From: Antarctobacter albus
GTDB lineage: Bacteria; Pseudomonadota; Alphaproteobacteria; Rhodobacterales; Rhodobacteraceae
Length of the DNA stretch: 64,000 nucleotides
Assembly (NCBI RefSeq): GCF_900101505.1
Contig: NZ_FMZI01000019.1
Coordinates: 1 to 64,000 of the forward strand
Direction: 5' to 3'
A program made the position numbers and the translations under genes. Below, one piece after another: positions 8,669 to 18,257 of this stretch (its first letter is position 1; each line of letters starts with the position of its first letter). Under the pieces are notes generated by a model, which was given only the letters and a program-made list of their open reading frames with translations, did no database searches and was not told the DNA's origin.

Positions 8669-10168
8669 TCATATCATCTGCTCCGCCTTGGCGGCGCGGG
8701 CCTTCTTTTCCAGTTTCTTGAGGTTCAGCGCGCGGAAGTCCGGGCGCAGATTGGGCGCGCCCTCCCAGACACCGGCGGTATCGCCCTCGCCGACACCTTC
8801 GAAAAAGGCCTTCATCCGGTCCATGCTGGGCTTGTTGCCGATGGCCGCGTTCACGACCTCGGCCAGGCTGCCCGCCCCCGCCGGTCCCATCAGGGGCCGG
8901 GCCGAAATCAGGTTGGTGAAGTACAGCGCGGGAATGCCCAGCGCCTTGGCCTTTTGCACCACCGGCGTCGTACCGATGGCGAGGTCCGGGCGCAGCCCTT
9001 CCATCGCGGCCAGGTCGTTCTCCAGCGAGGCGCGGAACGTCACCGTCACGCCCCGGGCGCGCAGCCATTCGGCATCCGCCGCGGACCAGGGGGATTTCGC
9101 GCAGGCGGTCCCGACATAGGGCACCTCGGCGCCGCTTTCGATCAGCAGGCGCGCCACCAGGAGCTCGCTGCCCTCGTAGCCCGACAGCGTGATCCGCCCC
9201 TTGACCGGGGCCGCCTCCAGCGCCCCCCGGATGGCGGGCAAAAAGGCATTCTGCGCGTCGGCCACCCTGTCCGTTGACAGGCCAAAGGCCTCGCCGATGC
9301 TGGCCAGCCAGGCGGCCGTGCCGTCATGGCCCACGGGCGCGCTGCCCACGATCGGGCGACCGGCGGCCTGGAACTCGCGCACGGCGGCGGTATAGAAAGG
9401 ATGGATGGCAGCCACGGCGCCGCAGTCCAGCGCCGCATACAGCTCGCGCCACTCTCGGCAAGGCACCACGGGCCCGGCGGCCAGTCCCATCGGCGCCAGC
9501 ATCGCGCCGATCATCATCGGATCGGCGGGAAACATCTCTCCCAGCAGGGTCACGGTGGGCAGGTCGGACACGCCACCCTCGGGCGCGGCCACCGGCCCGG
9601 CCTCGACCTCGCGGCGGGCATAGTTCAGCATGGCGCCCGCCAGCACGTCCTTGGCCTCGGCATGGGTGGGAATGCCGAAGCCCGGCACGTCAATGCCCAC
9701 GATGCGCACGCCGTCGATTTCGTCCGGAAGTAGCCGCAACGGCACGCCGGAGGCGGTGGGCACACAGAGGTTCGTCACCACGATGGCATCGAAACGGTCC
9801 GGATCGGCCAGCTTGTGTACTGCCTCGCGGATGTCCTCGAACAGCTTGCCGGTCACCAGGCTTTCGGAATCGAAGGGGACGTAGCCCACCGACCGCCGCG
9901 CCCCGTAGAAATGCGAAACGAAGGTCAGCCCGTAAACACAGCAGGCCGACCCCGACAGGACCGTGGCCACCCGTTTCATCCGCAGACCCACGCGCAAGGA
10001 ACCGAAGGCCGGGCACATGCTTTGCGGCTTGTCATGGGGGCCTTGCGGGTAGTCGCGGGCGTATTGATCCAACAGGTCGCTTTGACCGGCGCTGCGCGCG
10101 GCCCGGTCCAGGTCGGCGGCGGAATGGCATCCGTCGCCCCCCGGGCTGGCCAGATCAGGCGTCGTCAT
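8669..10168 (-). CDS. bchY: Chlorophyllide a reductase subunit Y
   Basis: 499-residue NifD-like subunit of COR. Cysteines expected to help bind the iron-sulfur cluster are visible in KPQSMCPAFGSLRVG, LSGSACCVYGLTFV and VTNLCVPTASG. The ATG at 10168 overlaps the 3' end of bchX by 14 bases and has a GGAGGTGAT ribosome site inside bchX, so translation of the two is coupled. It works with BchZ as the catalytic complex and receives electrons from BchX. Confidence 0.95.
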   Translation of the reverse strand: MTTPDLASPGGDGCHSAADLDRAARSAGQSDLLDQYARDYPQGPHDKPQSMCPAFGSLRVGLRMKRVATVLSGSACCVYGLTFVSHFYGARRSVGYVPFDSESLVTGKLFEDIREAVHKLADPDRFDAIVVTNLCVPTASGVPLRLLPDEIDGVRIVGIDVPGFGIPTHAEAKDVLAGAMLNYARREVEAGPVAAPEGGVSDLPTVTLLGEMFPADPMMIGAMLAPMGLAAGPVVPCREWRELYAALDCGAVAAIHPFYTAAVREFQAAGRPIVGSAPVGHDGTAAWLASIGEAFGLSTDRVADAQNAFLPAIRGALEAAPVKGRITLSGYEGSELLVARLLIESGAEVPYVGTACAKSPWSAADAEWLRARGVTVTFRASLENDLAAMEGLRPDLAIGTTPVVQKAKALGIPALYFTNLISARPLMGPAGAGSLAEVVNAAIGNKPSMDRMKAFFEGVGEGDTAGVWEGAPNLRPDFRALNLKKLEKKARAAKAEQMI

Positions 10169-11180
10169 AGATCACCTCCAGCGACTCCTGCGGCTTGGCG
10201 TTCTTGCCGCGCATGTCGGCATCGGTGGCGGGGACCAGCGTCACGCCCGCCCCGGTGTCCGAACCGTCGAAAAGCGCCAGCAAAGCGTCCTGGTCCAGCG
10301 GCGCGGGCCGCACCGGCGGTGCGTCCGAGACGGCCTGTGACAGGCCGGCGAAGAGCTCGCCCCATTGGCTTTGTGCCGTGCCGACGATCTGGTAGTTTGC
10401 GGATTTCTTGCGCAGGTCGTCGTCCTGCGGGATCGCCGCCAGGATCGGGATGTCCACCGCCTTGGCAAAGGCCTGCGCCTCACCGGAATGGTCGTCCTTG
10501 TTGACCACCAGCCCCGCCACGCCGACGTTGCCGCCCAGTTTGCGGAAGTATTCCACCGCCGAGCAGACATTGTTGGCGACATAAAGCGATTGCAGGTCGT
10601 TCGAGGCGACAAGGATCACCTTTTGCGCCATGTCCCGCGCGATCGGCAGGCCGAAGCCGCCACAGACGACATCGCCCAGGAAATCCAGCAGGACATAGTC
10701 GAAGTCCCAGTCGTGGAACCCCAGTTTTTCCAGCAGTTCGAACCCGTGGATGATGCCGCGTCCGCCACAGCCGCGCCCCACCTCGGGGCCGCCCAGTTCC
10801 ATCGCGAAGACACCGCCGCGCTTGAAACAGACATCGCCGATCTGAACCTCTTCGCCGGCCAGCTTCTTCTTTGTCGAAGTCTCGATGATCGTCGGGCAGG
10901 CCTTGCCGCCAAAGAGCAGAGAGGTCGTGTCCGATTTCGGATCGCAGCCGATCAGCAGCACGCGCTTGCCCTGTTCGGCCATCATGTGACTGAGATTGGC
11001 CAGGGTGAAGGATTTTCCGATGCCGCCCTTGCCGTAGATCGCGATGATCTGGGTCTTGCTGGTCGGTTCCTCGGTGATCAGGTCGGCCAGGTCTTCCTGC
11101 GCCTCGTCGCGCAGCCTCTGGTCGAAGGTCTTGAGGTCGGGCACGTCGGTCTCGGTGTGTTTCTGCACGTCGTCCTTCAC
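10155..11180 (-). CDS. bchX: Chlorophyllide a reductase iron protein BchX
   Basis: 341-residue NifH-like ATPase of COR. It has a P-loop ([10 protein letters not shown], near residue 45), the [15 protein letters not shown] switch region, and cysteines in the [15 protein letters not shown] and VVCGGFGLP regions expected to bridge a [4Fe-4S] cluster. The chosen start is GTG at 11180, whose bases overlap the bchC stop (GTGA), with GGAAGGA upstream at a suitable distance. The protein begins with an acidic, family-variable extension before the P-loop domain. The overlaps with both bchC and bchY show an operon. Confidence 0.94.
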   Translation of the reverse strand: MKDDVQKHTETDVPDLKTFDQRLRDEAQEDLADLITEEPTSKTQIIAIYGKGGIGKSFTLANLSHMMAEQGKRVLLIGCDPKSDTTSLLFGGKACPTIIETSTKKKLAGEEVQIGDVCFKRGGVFAMELGGPEVGRGCGGRGIIHGFELLEKLGFHDWDFDYVLLDFLGDVVCGGFGLPIARDMAQKVILVASNDLQSLYVANNVCSAVEYFRKLGGNVGVAGLVVNKDDHSGEAQAFAKAVDIPILAAIPQDDDLRKKSANYQIVGTAQSQWGELFAGLSQAVSDAPPVRPAPLDQDALLALFDGSDTGAGVTLVPATDADMRGKNAKPQESLEVIYDDA

Positions 11181-12118
11181 GCTGCTTCCTTCCAGTTGAG
11201 TATCATTTTCAGGCAGGCCGGGTCCTCGAAGGCGGTCCGGTAGGCCCCGGCGGCCCGCTCGGCCGGCACCGCATGAGAGATCAGCCCGGCCAGCGACAGC
11301 GCGCCGCTGTCCACGAGGGCGCGCACGGCGGCAAGGTCCTCGTGCTGCCATTCCGCGGCGACCCGCAGGCGGGCCTCGCGCATGAAGGCGGGCGGAAAGG
11401 CAAAGCGCAGGCCGTCAGGATAGAACCCGGCCAGGACGATCTCGCCGCCCTTCGCAAGGCGTCCGATCAGGTCGTCGAGTATCGCGGCATTGCCGGAAGC
11501 GTCGTAGATCGCGCCATAGTCGCGGCGCGGATCCTCCTCGGGCGCGATGACGTCGTAGCCCTCGCCCCCTTGGCGACGGTCCGGCGCACGTTCCCAGACG
11601 GTGGGCGCCGGGGCGCCCGCAGCCACGGTCAGGCGCGCCAGCAGGCGGCCCAGGACCCCGTGGCCGACGATCAGCTCGGGCATCCGCTTTTCCAGGCCCG
11701 CCATCGCGTGGCGGGCGGTGGCGGCAAGGGCCAGCAAGGCGCCTTCGGCCCCCAGTGCGGCGTCGATGCGCGTGACCCGCGCGGCCTCCGTGACCAGCAC
11801 GCCCGCCGCCCCGCCGAAGAGGCCATAGGCTCCGTCGAAACAATCGGCCCCGGGCACGAAGACCCGGTCGCCGGGGCGAAAGCCGGTTCCGGACGCGGCC
11901 TCGACCACCTCTCCGGCGGCCTCGTAGCCGGGCACCAGCGGATAGCCCATACCCGGAAAGGGCGGCATGGCGCCGGACCAGAACAGTTTTTCGGTGCCGG
12001 TAGAGATGCCGGAATGCGCGATCTCGACCACGATGTCGCCCGCGCCGGGCGCCTTGAGATCGAGCTGTTCCAAGGACAGATCCCCCGGACCATTCAGAAG
12101 GACAGCGCGTGTCTGCAT
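11177..12118 (-). CDS. bchC: 3-hydroxyethyl bacteriochlorophyllide a dehydrogenase
   Basis: 313-residue MDR-type dehydrogenase that oxidises the C3 hydroxyethyl group to the acetyl group of bacteriochlorophyllide a. Zinc-dehydrogenase-like features are [15 protein letters not shown] and [16 protein letters not shown] near the N terminus, and the N-terminal [19 protein letters not shown] is typical of BchC. A GGGAGGGG ribosome site precedes the ATG at 12118. Its promoter, about 70 bases upstream, is overlaid by two PpsR sites. It heads the bchCXYZ-pufQBALMC segment. Confidence 0.94.
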   Translation of the reverse strand: MQTRAVLLNGPGDLSLEQLDLKAPGAGDIVVEIAHSGISTGTEKLFWSGAMPPFPGMGYPLVPGYEAAGEVVEAASGTGFRPGDRVFVPGADCFDGAYGLFGGAAGVLVTEAARVTRIDAALGAEGALLALAATARHAMAGLEKRMPELIVGHGVLGRLLARLTVAAGAPAPTVWERAPDRRQGGEGYDVIAPEEDPRRDYGAIYDASGNAAILDDLIGRLAKGGEIVLAGFYPDGLRFAFPPAFMREARLRVAAEWQHEDLAAVRALVDSGALSLAGLISHAVPAERAAGAYRTAFEDPACLKMILNWKEAA

Positions 12119-12180
12119 GTTCGCCCCTCCCCCTTTTTTTCGTCCGCGCGGCGGGCGTCGCCGTCGCGGTCGATTTCACA

Positions 12181-12224
12181 TGTCAGGATAACACGACACG
12201 CACATGTGTCAATTAAACTTTACA
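12181..12224 (-). promoter_or_regulatory. bchC promoter with tandem PpsR/CrtJ operators
   Basis: Two perfect TGT-N12-ACA sites, 12181-12198 and 12207-12224, are separated by 8 bases. Reading the minus strand, a sigma70-like TTGACA (12212-12207) and TATCCT (12190-12185) are 16 bases apart, so one operator covers the -35 and the other the -10. PpsR/CrtJ is the known aerobic repressor of bch and crt genes and binds such paired sites. The right-hand site overlaps the last codons of crtF. Confidence 0.9.
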
Positions 12225-13364
12225 TATATCGCTGTCTGGACGCCGTGCCACCAGGACAGTGGTGATGAAGGGGCGCGCTGTGTACGGCCCTTCGATCCCG
12301 ACGAATCCGGCCTCCTTGCACAGGGCGGCAATGCGGCGGGCAGAACGAACCCGCCCGGTGCCCATCGACATGGTGTAAAAGGAAAAATAGACGTCCGTCG
12401 CCCGATCCGGCCGCGCACCACCCGACATCGGCTCTGATACGATCAGGCGCCCGCCGGGCGGCAGGGCCTCCAGCACGGAGGCCAGCAAGGCGCGCACGGT
12501 CGTGTCGTCGTGATCGTAAAGCACCCGCACCAAGGAAATGGCATCCGCCCCCCGGGGCAGCGCGTTCTCGCGGAAACTGCCGGGCGCCAGGGCGACTCGG
12601 TCCGCCAGACCGGCGCGGGCCAGCTCCTCCTCCGCCAGCGGCATGACCCCCGGCAGATCGAACAGCACCCCCTGCAAACCGCGATGGCGCCGCAGGGCTT
12701 CTGTCAGGAACACCCCGGCCCCGCCGCCCACATCCATCAGCCGCGTGACAGCCTTCAGCGAAACCAACCGCAGGGTGTCCTGCGCCACCAGCCGCTGCGA
12801 GCGGGCCATGAGATCGGAATAGCGGGCCGAGACCTCGGGCGGGATGTCCCCGGTCTGGCCAAGGACATAGGGCCAGAAACGCGCCATCTGCGTCTCCGCC
12901 TCTCCGCGCAAGAGCGCCACCGGGTCGGCCATATCGGCATAAAAGGCGCAGTTGTGACGGATCATCCCGGTCAGGCCGGGAACGCCAAGAATCGCGGCGC
13001 CCTTGCGCGACAGGCCATAGGCTGCGCCCCGCCGCCGCCGCAACAGGCCCAGCGCCGCGCCCGCCTGCAGCAGCGCCGCCATGCGATCCGGTGCAATGCC
13101 GGTTTCGGCCCCCAGCACGTCGGGCGGTTCGGCCCCGCCTAGCAGGCGCTCCAGCAGGCCAAGCTCGACCAGGGCGGCAAGCACCTGGGCCGAGACGAAG
13201 CCCTGCAATATGTCGAAGATCTCTGCCCCGTCACGTCGGGCAAGACGGGCGCCGAAGGGCAGCCGCGCCGCCCAGTCCTGCACGCCGGGGCGCGCCACCA
13301 GCCGCGCCAGCCAGCCGCCGCGACGCCTGCGGCGCGGGCCGGGCTGGTCGGCGGAGGCCACCAC
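12213..13364 (-). CDS. crtF: Hydroxyneurosporene/demethylspheroidene O-methyltransferase
   Basis: 383-residue SAM-dependent methyltransferase that methylates the tertiary 1-hydroxyl introduced by CrtC, giving the methoxy group of spheroidene. [19 protein letters not shown] (about residue 215) is the SAM-binding glycine motif; [14 protein letters not shown] and [14 protein letters not shown] are later O-methyltransferase motifs. The start is uncertain: no ATG is suitably placed, and tandem GTG codons at 13364 and 13361, just after the crtE stop (13369), are the best candidates although the ribosome site is weak. The stop codon lies inside a PpsR operator for bchC. Confidence 0.9.
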   Translation of the reverse strand: MVASADQPGPRRRRRGGWLARLVARPGVQDWAARLPFGARLARRDGAEIFDILQGFVSAQVLAALVELGLLERLLGGAEPPDVLGAETGIAPDRMAALLQAGAALGLLRRRRGAAYGLSRKGAAILGVPGLTGMIRHNCAFYADMADPVALLRGEAETQMARFWPYVLGQTGDIPPEVSARYSDLMARSQRLVAQDTLRLVSLKAVTRLMDVGGGAGVFLTEALRRHRGLQGVLFDLPGVMPLAEEELARAGLADRVALAPGSFRENALPRGADAISLVRVLYDHDDTTVRALLASVLEALPPGGRLIVSEPMSGGARPDRATDVYFSFYTMSMGTGRVRSARRIAALCKEAGFVGIEGPYTARPFITTVLVARRPDSDICKV

Positions 13365-13368
13365 CGTC

Positions 13369-14238
13369 TCAGGCCCGGTAGCGCGCGGGCACGGCCGGCA
13401 TGATCTTGTCCGCCTGGTGGCTGACCATCTGCGCCAGCATGGCCTCCCCCGGGCAGGAGGGGATCGAGGCGATGGCCGCCGCAAGGATCTTGGACAGGTG
13501 ATCGACCGCCCCGCCGATGCCCATTTCGCAGACCGCGTTGGGCCGACCGTGCAGGTCATCCTGGCCCACAGGCTTGCCCAGCGACTCTTCGTCCAGCAGG
13601 GCATCGCGCAGGTCGTCGGCCACCTGGAAGGCCTCACCGATGAGGGCGCCGAGGTCCAGCCACTCCTCGGGGGCATGGCCCGCAGCGATGGCGCCCATTT
13701 CGGTCGCCGCGATAAACAACGCCGCCGTCTTGGAGCGGTGATAGGCGCCAAGGTCGATCTCTGCCTCGCTTTCCCAACCCTGTCCGGCGCAGATGCCGCC
13801 GGGCATCCCCGTGCGCCGGCTGAGCGCCAGGAGCAGCTGCGCGCCCCGGTCCGGATGATCGACCGTCGCCCGCGCCAGCACGTCGAAGGCCAGGATGATG
13901 AGGCTGTCGCCGGTCAGCACCGCCAGCGGCTCGGAATAGGCGCGATGCACCGACGGTTTGCCGCGCCGCAGGTCCGCGTCGTCGAAACAGGGCAGATCGT
14001 CATGCACCAGGCTGGCGCAATGGATCAGCTCCAGTGCGGCAGCGGCGGCATCGGCCAGCGCGGGCCGGTCATCGCCACAGGATGCCGCCACCGACAAGAG
14101 GATCGTCGGGCGGATGCGTGCGCCACCGGGCTGGGTGGCATACGGCAGGGCAGAGGCCAGTTTCGCCGGGGCCGATCCCCCTTGCGACAGCGCCAGCGCC
14201 CGGGCAATCGCCCTTTCGATCCGTGCGGTCATGGGCAT
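13369..14238 (-). CDS. crtE: Geranylgeranyl diphosphate synthase
   Basis: 289-residue trans-isoprenyl diphosphate synthase that makes C20 GGPP, precursor of carotenoids and the bacteriochlorophyll tail. The two Asp-rich motifs are present: [20 protein letters not shown] and FQVADDLRD. The ATG at 14238 has GGAGGT five bases upstream; a second ATG at 14232 is less well spaced. It starts just left of two PpsR operators shared with divergent crtD and is followed within five bases by crtF. Confidence 0.94.
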   Translation of the reverse strand: MPMTARIERAIARALALSQGGSAPAKLASALPYATQPGGARIRPTILLSVAASCGDDRPALADAAAAALELIHCASLVHDDLPCFDDADLRRGKPSVHRAYSEPLAVLTGDSLIILAFDVLARATVDHPDRGAQLLLALSRRTGMPGGICAGQGWESEAEIDLGAYHRSKTAALFIAATEMGAIAAGHAPEEWLDLGALIGEAFQVADDLRDALLDEESLGKPVGQDDLHGRPNAVCEMGIGGAVDHLSKILAAAIASIPSCPGEAMLAQMVSHQADKIMPAVPARYRA

Positions 14239-14253
14239 GGGGCACCTCCACCA

Positions 14254-14296
14254 TGTAATTTTGAAATTACATTCATAGTGTAATTTACATTGGACA
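14254..14296. promoter_or_regulatory. Tandem PpsR/CrtJ operators between crtE and crtD
   Basis: Two perfect TGT-N12-ACA sites, 14254-14271 and 14279-14296, are seven bases apart in the 87-base gap between divergent crtE and crtD. The left site is close to a full palindrome (TGTAATTTTGAAATTACA). Rightward, TTGAAA (14261-14266) and TTTACA (14284-14289) are 17 bases apart and could be the crtD promoter, a weak match. Repression of both arms by PpsR is inferred. Confidence 0.88.
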
Positions 14297-14325
14297 CATC
14301 GGGGCGCCGAGTCAATAATTGCCGC

Positions 14326-15909
14326 ATGACACCTTCCGGGTTCAGCGCGCATCAGGGGTGCGACGTCCTTATCGTCGGCGCCGGGATCGGCGGGTTGGCC
14401 GCCGCCGCGCGGCTGGCCCATGCCGGCCTTCGGATCACGGTGGTCGAACGCGCCGCGCGTTCCGGCGGCAAGATGCGCTGCCTGCCCTCGCCCGCCGGGC
14501 CGGTGGACGCAGGTCCGACGGTGCTGACCCTGCGCCCGGTGCTCGACGACCTGTTCACCAGCCTGGACGAGCGGCTGGACACGCACCTGGAGCTGATCCG
14601 CCAACCCCTGATCGCGCGACACTTCTGGCCCGACGGGTCGCGGCTGGACCTCTTCGACAGCGAACCGGAAAACCTGGAGGCGCTGCGCGCCTTTGGCGGC
14701 GCCCGCGCCGTTGCGCAGTTCCGTGCCTTCTGCGACAGGGCGCGCGCCCTGTTCGAGGCCTTCGACGGCCCGGTGATGCGGGCAGCCAATCCCTCGCTGG
14801 CCGGGCTGGCGGGTCAGACCCTGCGCGCGCCCGGCCTGTTGCGCCACATGGCCCCGCATCGCAGCCTTGCCGCGCTGCTGGACAGGACATTCGACGACCC
14901 GCGCCTGGCGCAGCTGTTCGGGCGCTATGCCACCTATGTCGGCGCCTCGCCCTATCGCGCCCCTGCCCTGCTGTCGCTGATCTGGCAGGCGGAATACGTT
15001 GGGGTCTGGAAAATCGCGGGCGGGATGCATCGGCTGGCCCGGGCGCTGGAACGGATCGCGCGGACACGCGGGGCACGGTTTCATCACAACGCCCATGTGG
15101 CCCGGATCGACATCTCCGACGGCCGCGCGCGGGGCGTCACCCTCGCGGATGGCAGGACGCTGCGGGCAGAGCGCGTCCTGTTCAACGGCGATCCGCGGGC
15201 ACTGGCCACCGGGGCCCTGGGCCCGGAGGCAGTTCCTGCGGGCGGCCAGAACGGCAAACGCAAACGCAGCCTATCGGCCCAGGTCTGGGCCTTCGCGGCG
15301 CGCGCCCGGGGGGTGGACCTGGCCCATCACAACGTCTTTTTCCGCGCCGACCCGAAACCCGAATTCGACGCCCTGGCGCGCGGCGTGCTGGTGCCGGACC
15401 CCACGCTTTACCTCTGCGCGATGGACAGGGGCGGCCCCGCGCCGCCACCGGATCTCGAACGGTTCGAGATCATCGCCAACGCGCCCCCGCTTCCCGCCCC
15501 CGACCAGGAGCCAGACCAATGCCGCACCCGTTGTTTCGACACGCTGGCCAGGGCGGGGCTACGCTTTGCTCCGATGCCGGGACCGCAAAGCCTGACCACG
15601 CCAACGGGGTTCGAGAGCCTGTTTCCCGCCTCGCAAGGCGCGCTCTACGGGCAGAGCCCGGAGGCACTGATGGCGGCCTTTCAGAGACCGAAGGCACGCA
15701 GCCCGATACCGGGGCTCTACCTGGCGGGCGGCGGGGCGCATCCGGGGGCGGGTGTTCCGATGGCCATGCTCTCCGCCCGGCACGCGGCCGAGGCGATCTT
15801 GAGCGACCGAACTTCGCCCTCGCCGTCCCGCCGAACGGCTACGCCTGGTGGTACGTCGACGGCATCCGCGACGGCGGCGGGCGGGCGGTCAGCGTCATCG
15901 CCTTCATAG
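14326..15909 (+). CDS. crtD: Hydroxyneurosporene/methoxyneurosporene desaturase CrtD
   Basis: FAD-dependent carotenoid 3,4-desaturase, CrtI-related. The dinucleotide motif VLIVGAGIGGLAAAARLAHAG lies near residue 10 and GLYLAGGGAHPGAGVPMAMLS near the C terminus. As read, it has 527 residues. However, the conserved family end is AAEAILSD (base 15807); the final 34 residues read as low-complexity Ser/Thr/Arg/Pro text and overlap crtC, which suggests a frame disturbance near 15800-15810 rather than a native tail. The ATG at 14326 follows a PpsR-controlled promoter region. It acts after CrtC in spheroidene synthesis. Confidence 0.9.
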   Translation: MTPSGFSAHQGCDVLIVGAGIGGLAAAARLAHAGLRITVVERAARSGGKMRCLPSPAGPVDAGPTVLTLRPVLDDLFTSLDERLDTHLELIRQPLIARHFWPDGSRLDLFDSEPENLEALRAFGGARAVAQFRAFCDRARALFEAFDGPVMRAANPSLAGLAGQTLRAPGLLRHMAPHRSLAALLDRTFDDPRLAQLFGRYATYVGASPYRAPALLSLIWQAEYVGVWKIAGGMHRLARALERIARTRGARFHHNAHVARIDISDGRARGVTLADGRTLRAERVLFNGDPRALATGALGPEAVPAGGQNGKRKRSLSAQVWAFAARARGVDLAHHNVFFRADPKPEFDALARGVLVPDPTLYLCAMDRGGPAPPPDLERFEIIANAPPLPAPDQEPDQCRTRCFDTLARAGLRFAPMPGPQSLTTPTGFESLFPASQGALYGQSPEALMAAFQRPKARSPIPGLYLAGGGAHPGAGVPMAMLSARHAAEAILSDRTSPSPSRRTATPGGTSTASATAAGGRSASSPS

Positions 15910-16745
15910 GCTCGGTGTTTTCGCCCTGGTACGCCTGGTCCGGGCGGCGCGACCCGGAAAACCACGTCTGCCTGAACGTCGCCACCTATGGGCCGGGCGG
16001 GCGCTTTGCGATGACGGACCGGGGGCGCGGCGCGCTGCGGCAAGCGCCACAAAGCCTGACCATCGGCCCGTCCTCGCTGCATTGGCAGGACGGCCAGTTG
16101 GAAATCCGGATCGACGAGTGCGGCGCGCCGCCCCTGTTCGGGCGCCTGCGCGGGCGCATCACGGTGACGCCCTCGGCCCTGACGCAGGTCGAACTGCCCC
16201 TGACGCCGGACGGGGCGCATGTCTGGCGGCCCTTCGCGCCGACCTGCCGGATCGAGGTTGACCTGGACGCACCGGGCTGGCGCTGGCAGGGGCACGGTTA
16301 TTTCGATGCCAATTTCGGCACCCGGGCGCTGGAAGAGGATTTCGACAACTGGACATGGGGGCGCTTTCCCACCGGCACCGGCAGCACCTGTTTCTACGAC
16401 GCCCGACGGCGGGACGGGAGCGCGCTGGCCGCTGCGATCCACTTTGACGCGGAGGGCGCGGCCCGGTCGGTGACACCGCCGCCCCCGGCGCGGTTGCGCC
16501 GCTCGCTCTGGCAGGTGACGCGGCAGACGCGGGCCGACCCCGGCCATGCGCCGCGGCAGGTGCAGAACATGCTGGACGCACCCTTTTACAGCCGCAGCAT
16601 GGTGACGACCCGGCTGGACTGGACAGAGACAACCGGCGTGCACGAGGCGCTGGACCTGCGCCGCTTTCGGTCTGCGCTGGTCAAGCCGATGCTGGCGCTG
16701 CGCGTCCCGCGCCGGGCGCGCTGGTCCTTCGCTCAAGACAGCTGA
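15799..16745 (+). CDS. crtC: Carotenoid 1,2-hydratase CrtC (5' end in doubt)
   Basis: Carotenoid 1,2-hydratase, which adds water to the end double bond of neurosporene. The core is unmistakable: GYAWWYVDG, VIAFIGSVFSPWYAW, DPENHVCLNVATYG, GHGYFDANFGTRALEEDF. The frame of the body (codons in register with 15801) contains no ATG, GTG, TTG or CTG between the crtD C-terminal region and the conserved GYAWWY block. A TTG at 15799 with GAGG six bases upstream would be a natural start overlapping the crtD end, but it is in the crtD frame; a shift of -1 near 15805-15810 is needed to join it to the body. This is either a missing base in the sequence, a real mutation, or an unusual start. The C-terminal part to 16745 is intact. 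Confidence 0.8.
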
Positions 16746-16751
16746 AACAGA

Positions 16752-17222
16752 TCAGGCGGGCGCCACATCCGGGTTGCGGCGCAGGACCGACAGGTTCAGC
16801 GCCCAGGCCACCGAGGCCCAGCAGAGATAGGGCACAAAGGCCAGGCCCGCCCAGGCATCCACCTGCCAGAGCGCCACCAGGCCGGCCGCCACCGCAAGCC
16901 AGAGCGCGCTGAGCACCACCAGCCCGGCCCGCATCCGCCGCAGCCCGAAAAAGACCGGCGTCCACAGCGTGTTGAGCGCGATCTGAAGGGCCCAGAAGGC
17001 CAGCGCAAGGCCATTGTCCGGTGCCAGAGCCACCCGCGCGCCCGCAAAGGCCATCAGCAGGTAGAGCGTGGTCCAGGCCACCGGAAAGACCCAGTCCGGC
17101 GGCGTCCAGCGCGGCTTGTCCAGCGACCGATACCAGTCACCCGGCGGAAACATTCCACCGGTGGCGCCCGCCGCGAAACAGGCCAGGAGGAAGATCAGGA
17201 AAAGGATCCAGAACATGCCCAT
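16752..17222 (-). CDS. tspO: TspO/MBR tryptophan-rich sensory protein
   Basis: 156-residue five-helix membrane protein of the TspO family (formerly CrtK). Typical blocks are FPPGDWYRSLDKPRWTPPDWVFPVAWTTLYLLM and ALQIALNTLWTPVFFGLRRM. In Rhodobacter, TspO is an outer-membrane regulator that tunes photosynthesis gene expression to oxygen and tetrapyrroles. Start codons at 17222 and 17216 are both possible; the first abuts the crtB stop (17223). It is the last gene of crtI-crtB-tspO and converges on crtC with only six bases between stops. Confidence 0.93.
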   Translation of the reverse strand: MGMFWILFLIFLLACFAAGATGGMFPPGDWYRSLDKPRWTPPDWVFPVAWTTLYLLMAFAGARVALAPDNGLALAFWALQIALNTLWTPVFFGLRRMRAGLVVLSALWLAVAAGLVALWQVDAWAGLAFVPYLCWASVAWALNLSVLRRNPDVAPA

Positions 17223-18257
17223 CTACCTAGCGGCGGGCATGGGCGGCATCAACGGTGCGCGGCGGTTTTGCTCCTGCAATTTCAGCGCGACCAGCGCCTG
17301 GTGCAGGCTCTCGCTCCAGTCCGGCGCGGCATCCTTGGCGGCGGCGCGCACCAGGAAATCGGTTTCCGGCAAGGTGCGCGCATGGATCACCGCGGAACGT
17401 GGCAACGCCACTGTCAGGCCCGCGCGCAGGCCCGACAGCATCAGCCAGCCCAGCTTTTGCCCCCCCGAGGTCCGGGCGCGCCGGGTGATGGAGTCAAATC
17501 CGTTGCGCGCCACCGCGCCGCCGATCCCGGCATAGATGAACCGCGCCGCAAAGATCCCCGGGCGCGCCGAGAGCGGCAGCGCGGCGATCCCGGCCTCTGA
17601 CCGGTGGTACAGCTGCCCGGCCTCGCGCAGCAGGCGCCGCAGGACAGAGGCCAGCTCTGGCGTCGGCCTCGGGTCGCGCAACAGGCCGGCGGGATCGACG
17701 CCCGCGCCCTGCAGCCAGTCGGTCGGCAAATAAAGCCGCCCCTCGCGCGCATCCTCGCCCACGTCGCGGGCGATATTGGTCAACTGCATGGCGACCCCCA
17801 GGTCGCAGGCCCGGGCCAGCGCATCCCGGTCGCGCACCCGCATCAGAACGCACATCATCGCCCCCACCGCCGAGGCGACGCGCGCCGAATAGGCACGCAG
17901 GTCCGACAGGGTGGCATAGCGGCGGCCCATTGCGTCCCAGGCCAGTCCCTCGAGCAGGGCATCGGGCAAGGCGCGCGGCATGTCGAAATCCTCGATCACG
18001 GCGGCAAAGGCGCGGTCGGCGGGGGCGTCCAGAGGCCGGCCCGCATAGACCCGGTCCAGCCTGTCGTGCAAGCGCAGGACCGCATCCGCCTTTTCCTGCT
18101 GCAGGTCCACCGCGTCATCCGCCAACCGGCAGAAGGCATAAAGCGCCAGCGCCGGTTCCCGCACCCTGGTCGGCAACAGCCGCGATGCCGCGTGAAAGGA
18201 CCGCGACCCGTGCCGGATCGCCTCGACGCAATGGGCCATGTCCCCCGGCGCGATCAT
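17223..18257 (-). CDS. crtB: 15-cis-phytoene synthase
   Basis: 344-residue squalene/phytoene synthase that joins two GGPP molecules head to head to form phytoene, the first committed carotenoid. The two Asp-rich substrate motifs are present: LADDAVD near residue 47 and LTNIARDVGEDAREGRLYLP near residue 165. The ATG at 18257 overlaps the crtI stop (ATGA), so translation is coupled. It lies downstream of crtI, with which it shares the PpsR-controlled promoter at about 19.83 kb. Confidence 0.95.
   Translation of the reverse strand: MIAPGDMAHCVEAIRHGSRSFHAASRLLPTRVREPALALYAFCRLADDAVDLQQEKADAVLRLHDRLDRVYAGRPLDAPADRAFAAVIEDFDMPRALPDALLEGLAWDAMGRRYATLSDLRAYSARVASAVGAMMCVLMRVRDRDALARACDLGVAMQLTNIARDVGEDAREGRLYLPTDWLQGAGVDPAGLLRDPRPTPELASVLRRLLREAGQLYHRSEAGIAALPLSARPGIFAARFIYAGIGGAVARNGFDSITRRARTSGGQKLGWLMLSGLRAGLTVALPRSAVIHARTLPETDFLVRAAAKDAAPDWSESLHQALVALKLQEQNRRAPLMPPMPAAR

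Noticed and set aside
13369-15096. Extended crtE frame reaching far into crtD
   Set aside because: The upstream part is antisense to crtD; the ribosome site and family N terminus fix the start at 14238.
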